Assembly: GCF_963855985.1 (NCBI RefSeq)
Contig: NC_087110.1
Location: 9,229,001-9,293,000, forward strand
Direction of reading: 5' to 3'
DNA from: Ostrinia nubilalis
Lineage: Eukaryota > Arthropoda > Insecta > Lepidoptera > Crambidae
DNA: 64,000 nucleotides
In this document: piece by piece, positions 46,501-58,500 of the stretch
Layout of the letters: each line of letters starts with the position of its first letter
How positions within the stretch are numbered: position 1 is the first letter of the stretch
Translations under genes and position numbers: made by a program
The notes under the pieces: model-generated
The model's database searches: none
The model's input: the letters and a program-made list of their open reading frames with translations, nothing else
Told to the model about the DNA's origin: nothing

Positions 46501-49500
46501 TGGTTGAGGAGAACTGGTTTTAAATTTAATTGCAAGATTTATCCCATACTAACTAACAAGCGAAGTGCTTGTAAAAATGGTACGCATATTTTTATTGCGA
46601 ATAGTTTTCTTAGAGTATTATACCATTTTGGAATCTTGGATAGTTGCGGCAACTTTATAAAAAACTTGCCGTAGTAGTGTTCATACTGTTTTATTACAAA
46701 ACGACGAGTCAAAGTGGAGTGAAAGTAAAAATCGTTCAAAATTTTAAGGAAATATCATATTTTGATTAACTTTTGTGTAAAAACTGCAAGGATTCTGACG
46801 GTTTTAAGAATTGGAGAGGACAGCAGCACTACTTAAGTTGTCGATACAAACAAAAAAACAGAAGTATTTGAAAAATTGTGGTCGTGGTAATGTAAAATAT
46901 CATAAGGGGTGTCAATTTCCGACGAATTTCATAATTTATTGTGTAACTTAAAAAATAATTGAGATAGATTTTTTTTCTTATTTTTCCTAAAGTAGTCATG
47001 ACTATGTCCATCCTGCGGCGCCGGCTTATCCTTGAATTTTGGGACACGTTTTATATATTTGATTTATCTACTGTGGCAATACTATCGATAGTATTGCACA
47101 TATTCAACAGCATTGCCTCATTTTGAGCCTACCGTGGAGAAGGCTTTTTTCGAATGAAAACTATCGATAGTTCGGCAACACTACTAGTAATAGTATTAAA
47201 AAGGGTTCAAAAATAACCACTCAGACAGCGACAACGCCCCACCCCCTCCGCCGAAGCGGAGGGCGAACGATCATCGAGGGCTGGCAGTGGACACTGCCGC
47301 CCGCCTCACGCTCAGGGCGCCGCGCCACGTCTCATCAACGTGGTTAAGGGTGGTTTCACATAGTGTGAAGGTCTAGCGAAGAGCTTACTATAGAAATGAT
47401 CCTATGAAGTAAGGTCTTGTCCGTCGGTCGCCGCGGCCGCGGTGTCTTTGCGGGAAAAAAAATCTGGACACCGCGGGCTAAGAAACCACTCGTCAGCGCG
47501 GAGCGACACCTAGCGGCAAGTTCGTTTAATATCACCGCCTCCTAAGGTCGGGCTGTAACAAGCAGACAACTTATCTGTTCTGGCGTTGGCATTTGGCAAA
47601 CAACAACACATTCTGAATGAATGAAAGACAGTCACACAAGTTTATGGTTGTTCTTTACCCGAAATGCATGATTTTATTCAACTTTTCTGATGCCAACGTC
47701 CATACCACGTTGAAAACACCGGTTCTCGTCCGATCACCGAAGTTAAGCAACGTCGGGCGCGGTCAGTACTTGGATGGGTGACCGCCTGGGAACACCGCGT
47801 GATGTTGGCTTTTAGCTGAATTGTTTTGTTTTCTTATAAGCTTACGTACGATTAAATTACTCAAAGAAAACATTCCTTTATCGCCAATCGATAGTCTTGC
47901 GATAGTTTGGCTATCGATAGACTATCGATAGTCGACTATCGATCGGCAACACTAATTACTAGACATAATTTTTGTGGCAATAATTGCCTCCTCGACTCTT
48001 AGATTTCTGTAGCTATTTGACAGAAATAAAGCTGCGTCGAAATATCAGAGGAAGGCGAAGTTTTGCAAAATGTGCACTTCGCAAAATGCACACTTTTCCA
48101 TACTAATTTTACATTAACGAACTTAATAAAACTGCGAAGTGCACATATTCTGCACAGTATATATTCTGCGTCAGACCAGTAGACCCCGTCCTTTTGCATC
48201 TATCAGCATAATGCCGCCATTACACTGCGCGAAATTGATCGATACAGGTTATGAAATAGATGTAAACAAACATGCATTTAATTTTGCCCCTGTTGCCCCT
48301 AATGTATTCTATGTAGTAACATATTAAGTAACTACCAAAACACTCGTGTGTGTGGCACCCAAACCAATGCGTTGAAATATTAACGCTGCAACGACCAACC
48401 AACTTGTAGTTGGCTGAACAGTTGTCTATGGTACTCGTCCGCGTTTAAGTAAGACTTACCTTCAACATCTTATTGTATTCAATCTGATCCAGCAAGTTCC
48501 TCTGGTGTTGTTTCCGAGTCTGGGCATCCGTCACATCCTTGTGGGCGGCCAACTCTTGGAGTTGGCTGAACAGTTGTCTATGGTACTCGTCCTCGGCTAA
48601 GTAAGACTTACCTTCAACATCTTATTGTATTCAATCTGATCCAGCAAGTTCCTCTGGTGTTGTTTCCGAGTCTGGGCGTCCGTCACATCCTTGTGGGCAG
48701 CCAACTCTTGGAGTTGACTGAACAGTTGTCTGTGGTACTCGTCCTGTTCGGCCAACTTCTGTTTCAGAACTTCACGAGCGTTCTCCCGGTCTTTGATCTG
48801 GTCTATCATCGCTTTGCGGACATCCTGTGGAGAGTAAATTATTATAACACTGTACATTTTTGTTGCGAAATAGCATCTATTGTAAAGTATAGGATGGTGG
48901 TACTGTACCAGCTATTTTACATACACATTTTAATGAAAACAATTCACTACATTGCATCGTTTTCCAACTTAAATGATACATGGAAAAGTATGTAAATTAA
49001 CGCTAGAATTAGGGGGTTAGGTATTTTACCAAGTACTTTCAATTCTTTCATCTGTATGAAAATTGGCATAACGAATGCTAGCCTGGGGTGTGTAGGCCAA
49101 ATCCTCCATTTGCCTCATATATATGTCACCGTAAAATTGTGAATTCCGTCAGATTATAATCTGACGTAGTTAAATTACAATCTAACCTAACCTAACCCAC
49201 TGTTAGTTTACAATCTAACGCGTTATATTATAAACTGACAGAGTTCACAATTTCACGTTAAAGGGCTGTTGATGATGATGATATACACAAAGAACCAAGT
49301 ATGGAATTCGCTTAATTCCCCTTCAATTTAGTATCTTCTTCCATCTCTTACTACATTCGAGAGAGAAGAGTAGTCTTATTTTACTTTGCTGGAACCATAA
49401 GGTTAGTAGTATAGGTAAAAGTGCTTTAGGAAGAATTCCAACAAACAAGAGTAAATAAAATAAAAATCTCAGAATAAATCGTCAGTTAATAGACATTTTG

Positions 49501-52500
49501 ACATATTTTCTCATACTGAAAGTGTCAATGTGCCAGTTATACCAGGAGTTATTCTCGGATAAAAGTTTGGTCGACACGGGCCTTAAAAAGCCTTTTGCAA
49601 AAAATATTTATGACTTATTATACCCGGTTAGTCTTCTGCGCCCACGCCAGATACTCGCATCGCTTCGTATCCAACTTCTCCTGTCTTCTCCAGGCTTCCT
49701 CCTCGAACAGCGCGTCGTCAGCTGATTCTAAACGAATCATCTCTTCGCGGAGCTCTGCCATCTTTTTGTTGCAGGCGTCTAGGTCTCTCTGTGAATTGAA
49801 ATGTTAGTTTTGGACCTTACGATAAGTGAATAAGGTTCAAATTATGCATGTAATACAATAAATAAATAATATCCAAGGAAAGAAGGGACTATTTGGCGTA
49901 ATGTAAAATGCCGTCTTGTCTTCAAAGATATGGGTGTCAGACAACGGATTTAAAAAAAACATTTAATTTTTTTTCAATTCATAAATATTTTATACAGAAA
50001 ACATCAAAACAAAACACTATGCTCATGGAACAATGTTTGTATTGCACGGGAATCAAACCCGCATCCTCTGACATAGTAGTCAAGTAAGGTAAGTGCCCCC
50101 TACTTCGGTATATTAAGGCTCTTACGACTTTAACATTTTATTTAAAAATAACCAAGCATGATATCAGTATGAAAGCTTTTGTATGCTAAACTTTGGTCTT
50201 TTGACAGTAACTTAATACATAAATTATAGTTATATAGTTTGAACTTTTTTTAATATTAATTATTCTGCGGACCTCTTGTTTGGATCCTGTTTCGTGATAA
50301 AATTTTGCTCGGTTTCTAAGTTCGTGAACTCATGTCCCCTATTTCGGGATACGGTTTTATGCATCGAGTTAGGATATTTTAATAATGAATAAGGGTTTAA
50401 TAAATTTAAAAACGATAATGTATATTTAGAATAAATGAATTGTGTGAAATTGACGATATTACACGTACCTGAAATATTTATGAGAAATAATGTGAGTCTA
50501 GCTAGGTACGTACCTACGTATAAAATTTGGATTTGTTAATTCTAACAATATGTGAAAATATTAGAAATGTGGGGTAACTTACCACCTTCCCCCTCATAAA
50601 ATTTTGATTTGTTATTTCTGACGATATGTGTATAAAAATAGTTATACAAGTCATTAGAAATGTGGGGGGGGGGCTAACCCCCCCTTCCCCCTAATCCCAC
50701 CCTTGGAGCTGCTTCAAATGAGGGTACCCCCCCCCCCCCTGAAAATAACCCCAGATACGCCAATGACTCATAATAAAAAGTAAGTAATTAATTAATTTCT
50801 CAGGTAGGTAGGTATTAAAAACTAAAAAATATGTCGATGTCTTTGATGGTATGTGTCACAAAACTACCTAACACTATACATTTATATATCACGAACTTGG
50901 AAAAAAGTAACAATAATACGGTTTCTTGTTTCGTGATACTGATTATTCCAAATTCCCCAAGTAAAATTCATGGATTATTGTCAAATTGTGTCAATTAACT
51001 ATTATCTATCTCATATACAATACAAATAAACAAATATAAATAAAACATATCGAGATAAAACCAAAATTACGTTGGTAGTACTTATGCTAATTTCTCTTAA
51101 AATTGGTCATTTATGTGAACTTCAAACTCGTGTCATGTAGATGCTAGTGAACGAAACATATACCGAATTTAGGTCATGAGAAACTTAAATAATTGTATTA
51201 TTTGTTTCATAACTTACATTTAAATTATCATAAATAATTATTTAAAAACCAAGCATCAAAATGTTATCCATAATATCCTTGATTCGGTAGTGTCACGAAA
51301 TAGGGGACACCCGAGAAAAAATATGTACGCTATTTCGTGAGTCAAATAATCGCAATTTTAAAGGAGTTCTACGTTTTCTTATAACTTTTTTCTAAGTCAA
51401 ATCAGTTGTCAAGGAACAGATGAAACCACTATTATAAGTTTTATTCAAATGGACGTTCCTTCGCCTTTCTATAAGCTTAAGAAGTTGGAGTGCTAACCTT
51501 ACGGTGAGAGCAACCTTTTCACGCCGCACGGCTGATTTTGGCTCTCTGAGAGTTTGAAGCTTCGTATTGCTCTCATTTTTGGCGCCACAATGTTGGTACT
51601 AGGTTTTTTAGATAGCTTAAAGTATAGAGTTTTTGTAGTGATGAAGAATTTTTATAAATAATATACCATTTGCTTATTATTTGAGCTAGAAAAAAAACTT
51701 ACGAACTTACGTACTATCACGAACTAGTAGCCGTTTACCTTATGAGAAAGTCTCACCCACCCAGGCATCTGTGATCGGGCAAGTTTTAGCTTTCTGCTTT
51801 CTATCTTTTGCGTTCTAATAGGTACATTATCTTCGGTAAATAATCGTTATTCTCATAAAAACAGACTTACATGAGATTATAAGCTTTCTACCTTATGCGT
51901 TCTTCTAACGTTGTTTTAATCTCGTACACATTATCTTACCTCCTTCCTCCTTCTCAGTTCTTCCTTGTCCCTCTCCGCCTGTCGTCCCTGGCCGGCCAGC
52001 GAGTCCCACGTGTCATTGATGAGCTGGGCCTCAGCCTTCTGCCTGGCCACGACTTCTTGCCGTTCCTCGATCATCTTCTTGCGCTCCCTGGCCGTTTCTA
52101 GACGCTGCTCGGTGCGTTGACGTTCGGCTGTAAAGCAAAGTGACTTATTTACTGTCCACATACGAGACAACAAGTTGTTAACTAGGTAATATGAACTATT
52201 AAACTGTTAATAAGTAGCCAACTCACAAATTTTGGATTCGTTCAAGTATGTAGTACCGTATCGCTGCCTAATCCGCACGCCCATGCTTTAAGCCTGTTTT
52301 TTCCTGTCAAACTACTTCTAGAAGCTTCTAAACCTCCTGCAGCTCAATAAATCCTATTAAAAGCATAAAGAAATCCAGGCGAAATGAAAGTACAGTCGTA
52401 GGAATAAAAAAGGGATAAGAGATTTTCCCTGGACTTTCAGCTGTTTTGATTGCAGTAGTGGAAACGTAAAGGAATACCTAGCCAGATGATGTACCTCTTT

Positions 52501-55500
52501 CTGTAGGTATAGATATGGTAGGTCTCATCCAAAACTAACCATCTTCTTCCTTCTTGATCTCAGCGTCCCACATGGCGCGGAATCTCAGTGCTTCCTGCTT
52601 CAACATCTCCCGTTCTCTCTTTCATGCAGGATCCTTCTCTATTCAAGTTGCTTGTCTGTGTACATCTTGCATTCGTAGTAGGGTAGGATGATGGATAGAA
52701 GCACACAGTTCGTAGAACTGATGGCCGTTGGGGCAGAAATGTTCTCGAGTGGCGACCACGAAACCAAAAACGTAGGCAGTCCTCTCAGTCGGTGGACTGA
52801 CGATCTGGTGAAAATCGCAGAAAACACCTAGATGTCGACAACGCAGGACCAGTATTTGTAGAAATCCGTGGGAGAGGCCTTTATCCTTTGTTGTGAATGA
52901 CATGAACTAGAAACGAGGGTATAGTGATAAAAATCCTGTCTAAACTTACCGTCTTCTTCCTTCTTGATCTCAGCGTCCCACATGGCGCGGAACCTCAGTG
53001 CTTCCTGCTTCAGCATTTCCCTTTCTCTCTCGCGCTGGATCCTTCTCTGCTCGAGTTGCTTGTCTGTGTACATCTTGCACTCGTTGTCTTTGCGCAGACG
53101 CTCTATGGCGTCTTGCTCCATACGGGCCGCCTGTTATGTAGTGGAGAAAAGTTTTGTGGTGAATCGGCGAAATCGAAGCGTGGTAAACTGTTTTGAAACT
53201 TTAGTCGTGTTAAAAAAGGTACGATATATGGGAAAGTAATCATTATAACATAGGTAATAATGTCCATAGACCATTAAGGTCTAGTGTTCATGAATCTAAG
53301 AATTTCTGAAGAGCTGCAGTAGCATGGCATTAAGATAAAAGTTCGTCTTCGAATGTGATTTGGACGCTTTTTCAGCAGTGTACTCCCACTGGGTAGTATT
53401 CAATTGTATCATAATAATTTATGCTGAAATGAGAGCTCTTAGTTGACTGCAAAGTCAGAAAATCGATTTAAAGGCCTATTTTCAGAAAATGAATAAGCCG
53501 ATTCTTCGTACTAAATAGAATCGTGCTCAACTATCGGCCAATAAAAAGTCGGTGGTCTGCGCCTAGGCTTATTTAAAAGTAATACCTGTAGGCCTAAGAT
53601 GCACGCCGCAATAAGCGGTTGTCACGCCATTTTATCGATTTTGCCCATACATTTTGACGTGGATAAAAGTTATCACGGCGCGCATCTTAGGCCTACAGGC
53701 CTGTTCATCTCCGCGAGTTTACATCTAAAACAAAACACGCACGATGGCCCACCTACAGGATACTATTCGACAAGGCCTCACATACGAGCGAACATTGACT
53801 CACGCACGCGTATTCTTGTGTATGATGGAAGAAAATAAAGAAAATGGTGTACTACCTAAATACTGTGCAGTATTTAACTGCCTAAATAATAATAGAAACA
53901 CAGAATGTACATTTTTAAGTTGCCTCAAGTGTGCCTCAAGACACTGAGAGGTAAATAAGTAGTTAATATTATTCATGATAATTCATGCTAAATCATGTAT
54001 TTCCTCCGCCATTTTCCGCAGTTTGGCACCTCACGTCACATCATTTTACCGAAGTCAGCCCTATAGCTTCGGCGCAGTGCCGATCACTGACGTTTGTCAA
54101 CAAAATGGTGCTTGACTCTTGAGACAGGCTAAATTACACCATATTGTTAATGACATTGAGCATACATTTTTTAAATACCTTCGCGAAGTAAAACTTCTGT
54201 ACGTAGTACTTATTATTATTCTGTGGTAATACTGACCAAGGCATCAGACTCCTTCATAGCGACCTCGTGCCACATCCTGTCGAACTCCTTTTCAGCCAGC
54301 TTCATGGCTTCCTTCTCCTTGATTTGGTACAGCTGGATCTCTTCAGCCTCTTTAGCTCGCAGCTTGTAGATGCATGGTAGCACGTGGACGCATCTGGAGC
54401 TGATGGTGGAAGGAAGAGAAGACTTTAGGGCGTTTGATTTAGAACACAAAATACACATACACATTATTTTTTTTCTTCACAGATTCTCCTTCTTTTCTGC
54501 CTCTTACCTTAGAAGGACGTTGATTGAAGAAGAAAGAAGAAGAAGAGACAAAACCTAGGTCTATCCAAGGATAGACCTATGTTGTTCAGGCTTCAGAAAC
54601 CAGTCACACTTCTAGTGTTTTTGGAGCCAAGAGCTGCATCTCGCCTGATGGAAAGTGATGCATAGGCCGAAGGTGGAAGCAAGTTTCACCCGGAATCCTC
54701 AACCACAGATGAATTGGCTATCGTACCTCGAACTGCCATACACAAAGAACTGGCTATCTTACCTTCAACAGCCAAATGTTGTTATGACGACAGACTTACT
54801 TCTTTCACGCGTTCTGCTCGACAGAGTTACGACTGGTGCTCTCTGTCTCATTACCTTGGGAGGTTTTACTCGCGAGCTATGTTTTCTTAAGCTACCCTAC
54901 AACTCACAGCGGCGTGTCCTTGTATCTCTCCTCGTGCTTCTTCTTCCGCTTGGCAATGAGGTACGCCAGGCGATCCTTCTTGTCCTGCCACAGAGCCTCG
55001 GCGCCCGCTTGGGCCTGTTCGACGAACTTGCGAATGTTGCGTTTGAACCTTATTCCCTTGTATTAGAGGCCAAATATAATGAAAAAAACCTGGACTTGCT
55101 CTGAGCGTTAAAGGAATATAGATTCCTTGGGCTACGGATTCTGTCTACTTTACCTTGGGAAACCAGCCACAATTATTGTTTTTTTGAGCTCTTGGCCTGC
55201 TCTCGTCTGATGGAAAGTGATGAATAGGTCGAAGGTGGTAGCAAGTTTCACCCGGAATCCTCAACCACAGAGTAACTGGCTATCTTACCTCCAACTGCAA
55301 TACACTAGGAACTGGCTATCTTACCTTCAACAGCCAAATGTTGTTATGACGACAGACTTACTTCTTTCACGCGTTCTGCTCGACAGAGTTACGACTGGTT
55401 CTCTCTGTCTCATTACCTTGGGAGGTTTTGAAGGTAGCTACGAGTAGATGTTCTGCTCGCGAGATATGTTTTCTAAAGCTACCCTACAACTCACAGCGGC

Positions 55501-58500
55501 GTGTCCTTGTATCTCTCCTCGTGCTCCTTCTTCCGCTTGGCAATGAGGTACGCCAGGCGATCCTTCTTGTCCTGCCACAGAGCCTCGGCGCCCGCTTGGG
55601 CCTGTTCGACGAACTTGCGAATGTTCGCTTCCTCTTCCACCGCGAATAGGTCTACTAATCTGCAAGGTAAAAGGCCTGATTATAACAAAACCTAACAACC
55701 ATTTTCTATAATATCTATAAAAGCGAAAGGTCACTGATTGATTGACTCACTCACTCATCACGAAATCTCCGAACAAGTGCTATGAGTCTCAAATTCTGCA
55801 TGGGGGTTCCTTTTAGAACGTAGGTGCTCACTAAGAATGGATTTTACGAAACTCCTCCCCTAAGGGGGTAAAACGGGCTCCACGCGTACGAAGTCGCGGG
55901 CGGCCGCTAGTATCATAAAAGGTCTCTTAGATGAGCGTTTATAGATGCGTAGGTAGCGAGTCGTAGCAGACAAGCGCTTTAATAAAATATTCACTTTTGA
56001 ACAGGCTTCATCAAAATCCATTCACCAGTTTTTGCGTGAAAGAGCAATAAACATCCATCCATTCTCATAAACTCTCTTACTTACTTACTTATAAAACTAA
56101 CACATTTAGATAAAATATTAACTTACCTCTTTCTTTTCTCTTTCAGGTCTTCTTGGTACGACTGCATGCAGAGATCCACACGGCGAGCTACGTTGTTTAT
56201 AAGAGATCTGCAATGAAGAAGATTGTATGAGAGTGTGGTTAGACTTAGAACAATTATCTCAGGTCACATCAACTTGGGAATGACGGCAGCAAATGAATCA
56301 ATTCGACTGTCCGAAAACAAATATTTACTTGCAGACTTACAGAGTTTTTGCTGACCTATAGTTTGGTTGAGCTGTTAATCAGTATGAATATGACGTATGG
56401 AAGTGCGCACATTACACACACATTTGGTATCGGCCGATTCTTCATACAAATTGGAAACCCACCTAACTACTAAGATGTTTTATGATATGTCATTGCCTAA
56501 CTATCAAAAAACTTCATATATTTTCAATGGAGTTTATAATAATCATGCTACCTTCGATCGCATCTGATGAAGAAGTCGCTGCACTGTTTGTCTTTCAGCT
56601 CCTTGAGTTTGTTCTCCGCGCCCTTCCTCTGTTCTTCCTCAAGCGCGCGCAGTTTCTTCACGAACTTCACGTAGCGGAACGTCGAGTTTAGGACTCGAGA
56701 TGTCTGTAGATGTTTAAAAGATGATTGTGTAACAAATGCAGTAATAAAATAAGTTTATAATAATGAAAAACACGGGAAATTATTTGGCTTTGAAACAATC
56801 CTAGTTTATTTAGGTGTCTATACTTACACTATTTCCTTGAACAAGTCATAAACACTTTTAACGAAGAAGAAAATGTTGGTTCATTTTCGTTACACCCTAT
56901 AAGCATTCGATTTAAATAAAAAGTAAGTTAATAATTGGATCAGTCTACTTAGAAAATCAGAACTTGCAAGAAGCGTCAAACGTTGGTAATTTTTATACAA
57001 ACTTTATTGAAGGCATCAAAGGTGGGTCATCTCTATTAGAAAATAGAGGAACAGCGTTTTGGACGCTAGACTATTTGCGCCAAAATCATTCCCTACCACG
57101 TAAGAGCAACAATCTGTATTCTAAGATTAGGGCATCCTTTAAAATTCGCGCGGGGGCTCGCACGCGATTCTGTATCGAAATAAGTATGAGCATTTGTTGT
57201 TTGTTGTCGACACGAAAAGAAGAAGAAGTATGAGCAAGGCATGAAGTTCTTGCGAAAGCCCTAAGACCCCTGAAAGTGGCGATGTTCGCTACGATCTGTC
57301 AGCGCAAACTGTCAGATTCAACTTTTCTGCGCAGGTGTAACTTACCTTCAACTTTAAACTCACACATCCAAGCCGCGTCCTGCAGGGCTACTCGGAAATG
57401 GCTGTTTACGTAGTTTCGGGTCTTCTGTCACCGTCACTCATGCTGACGTGAAGGGGATGGCAACATTCGAAACTTCGGATAACGTTATTTGGAGTAACCC
57501 CCCTGCACACAACAGCCTCGGAACACACACAGCCAAGCCGCGCCCTCGGTCGACCCTCCCAAAATAACGTCCTTGGTCGAGGACACTTGCCCTTACCGGG
57601 GCCCTTACTCGAGGATACGGCCTTCATGCAAGGCTACAGCCTTGGTCCAAGGATACGTCCTTGGACCAAGGCTAAATCCTTGAAGCGAGGCCGAATCCTT
57701 GGAGCAAGGCTGCAATCCTTGGAGCGAGGTCAAATCCTTGAAAGCAAAGCCTTGAGAGAAGGCCGAATTTTTGCCCGTGAACTTTTGGAAGTTGGTTTAC
57801 GAATTGATGACGTAGCCGATTGTTACGTATAAGAACGGTAAAGAATTGATAGAAATGAATTTTTTTTTCTGAAGATTATGTTTAGTGCTTCTTGACAACA
57901 ATTATTTTAGTTAAAAAAATTTATTTAAGCTTGCTTATACGTACCTACGTAGCTTACTGATTGCGCTAGATAGTTTTTTGGTACACTACTAACAAGCTGT
58001 GTTTGTGACTTACAATATCCACCATAGCTGAACGGTGAAGGGGTCGGACTGGCCGACTTGTGATCCGGGGAATGCGGGTTCGAATCCCGCCGCTGCTCGA
58101 CTATGGTGGTGAGCCAACTTGTGACACAAGCATATTTCCACTTAAGGTACCACCTTAATATCACACACCCAGCTCTTCCCAAGAAAGTCGTAAAAGATTC
58201 AAAATTATCGAACATCACGCCTCCGTAACCGGTCTGGCCAGCGTAGGGAGATCATAAGTGCCACTTGTGGTCTAAACTGAATAAATATTTTTGATTTTGA
58301 TTAGGCCTAATCCTCCATTTTGTCATCATCATCATTTCAGCCACAGGACGTCCACTGCTGAACATGGCCTACCCCAATGATTTCCATATCGCCCGGTTGA
58401 TCGTAGGTCCACCTTGTGTCTACGTCCCGCTGCGTTTTCCGGTACGCGGCCTCCACTCCAGAACCTTGCTGCCCCATCGGCCGTCAGTTCTGCGTACTAT

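Larger units (their letters stand above)
43313..47880. repeat. Large palindrome of about 4.6 kb
   Basis: The left arm 43313-45121 and right arm 46527-47880 are inverted and nearly identical by eye. They share, from outside in: a T-type tip, a 5S rRNA gene, RNA-X with its PSE-like motif, the TAGTGTTGCCGA end of a hAT element, and about 530 bp of element interior. The left arm has one extra insertion at 44134-44586. The centre consists of two further palindromes, 45125-45652 and 45656-46521. Confidence 0.9.
44006..47954. mobile_element. hAT-type element carrying an inverted copy of its left flank, 3.9 kb
   Basis: The left end TAGTGTTGCCGA starts at 44006, and the complementary right end CGGCAACACTA finishes at 47954. 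The 8-bp direct repeat ATTACTAG flanks it at 43998-44005 and 47955-47962. At 47184-47191 the same octamer is reversed, so it is part of the internal inverted copy and not a target duplication. The outer 74 bp on the right (47881-47954) belong to the original element; 46527-47880 is an inverted copy of the left element half plus left flank. No transposase frame was found. TATCGATA octamers crowd both ends. Confidence 0.8.

Noticed and set aside
49183..49200. AACCTAACCTAACCC, similar to the insect telomere repeat
   Set aside because: Only two to three units inside a MITE, and the related copy at 29311 lacks them. It is not telomeric.
53744..53947. 67-codon frame [20 protein letters not shown]
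   Set aside because: No recognisable domain, no splice partner on the plus strand, and it is inside an intron. A decayed element is more likely.
54655..55104. 149-codon plus-strand frame
   Set aside because: It runs antisense through a reversed SINE and the copied exon 4 and is explained by them.
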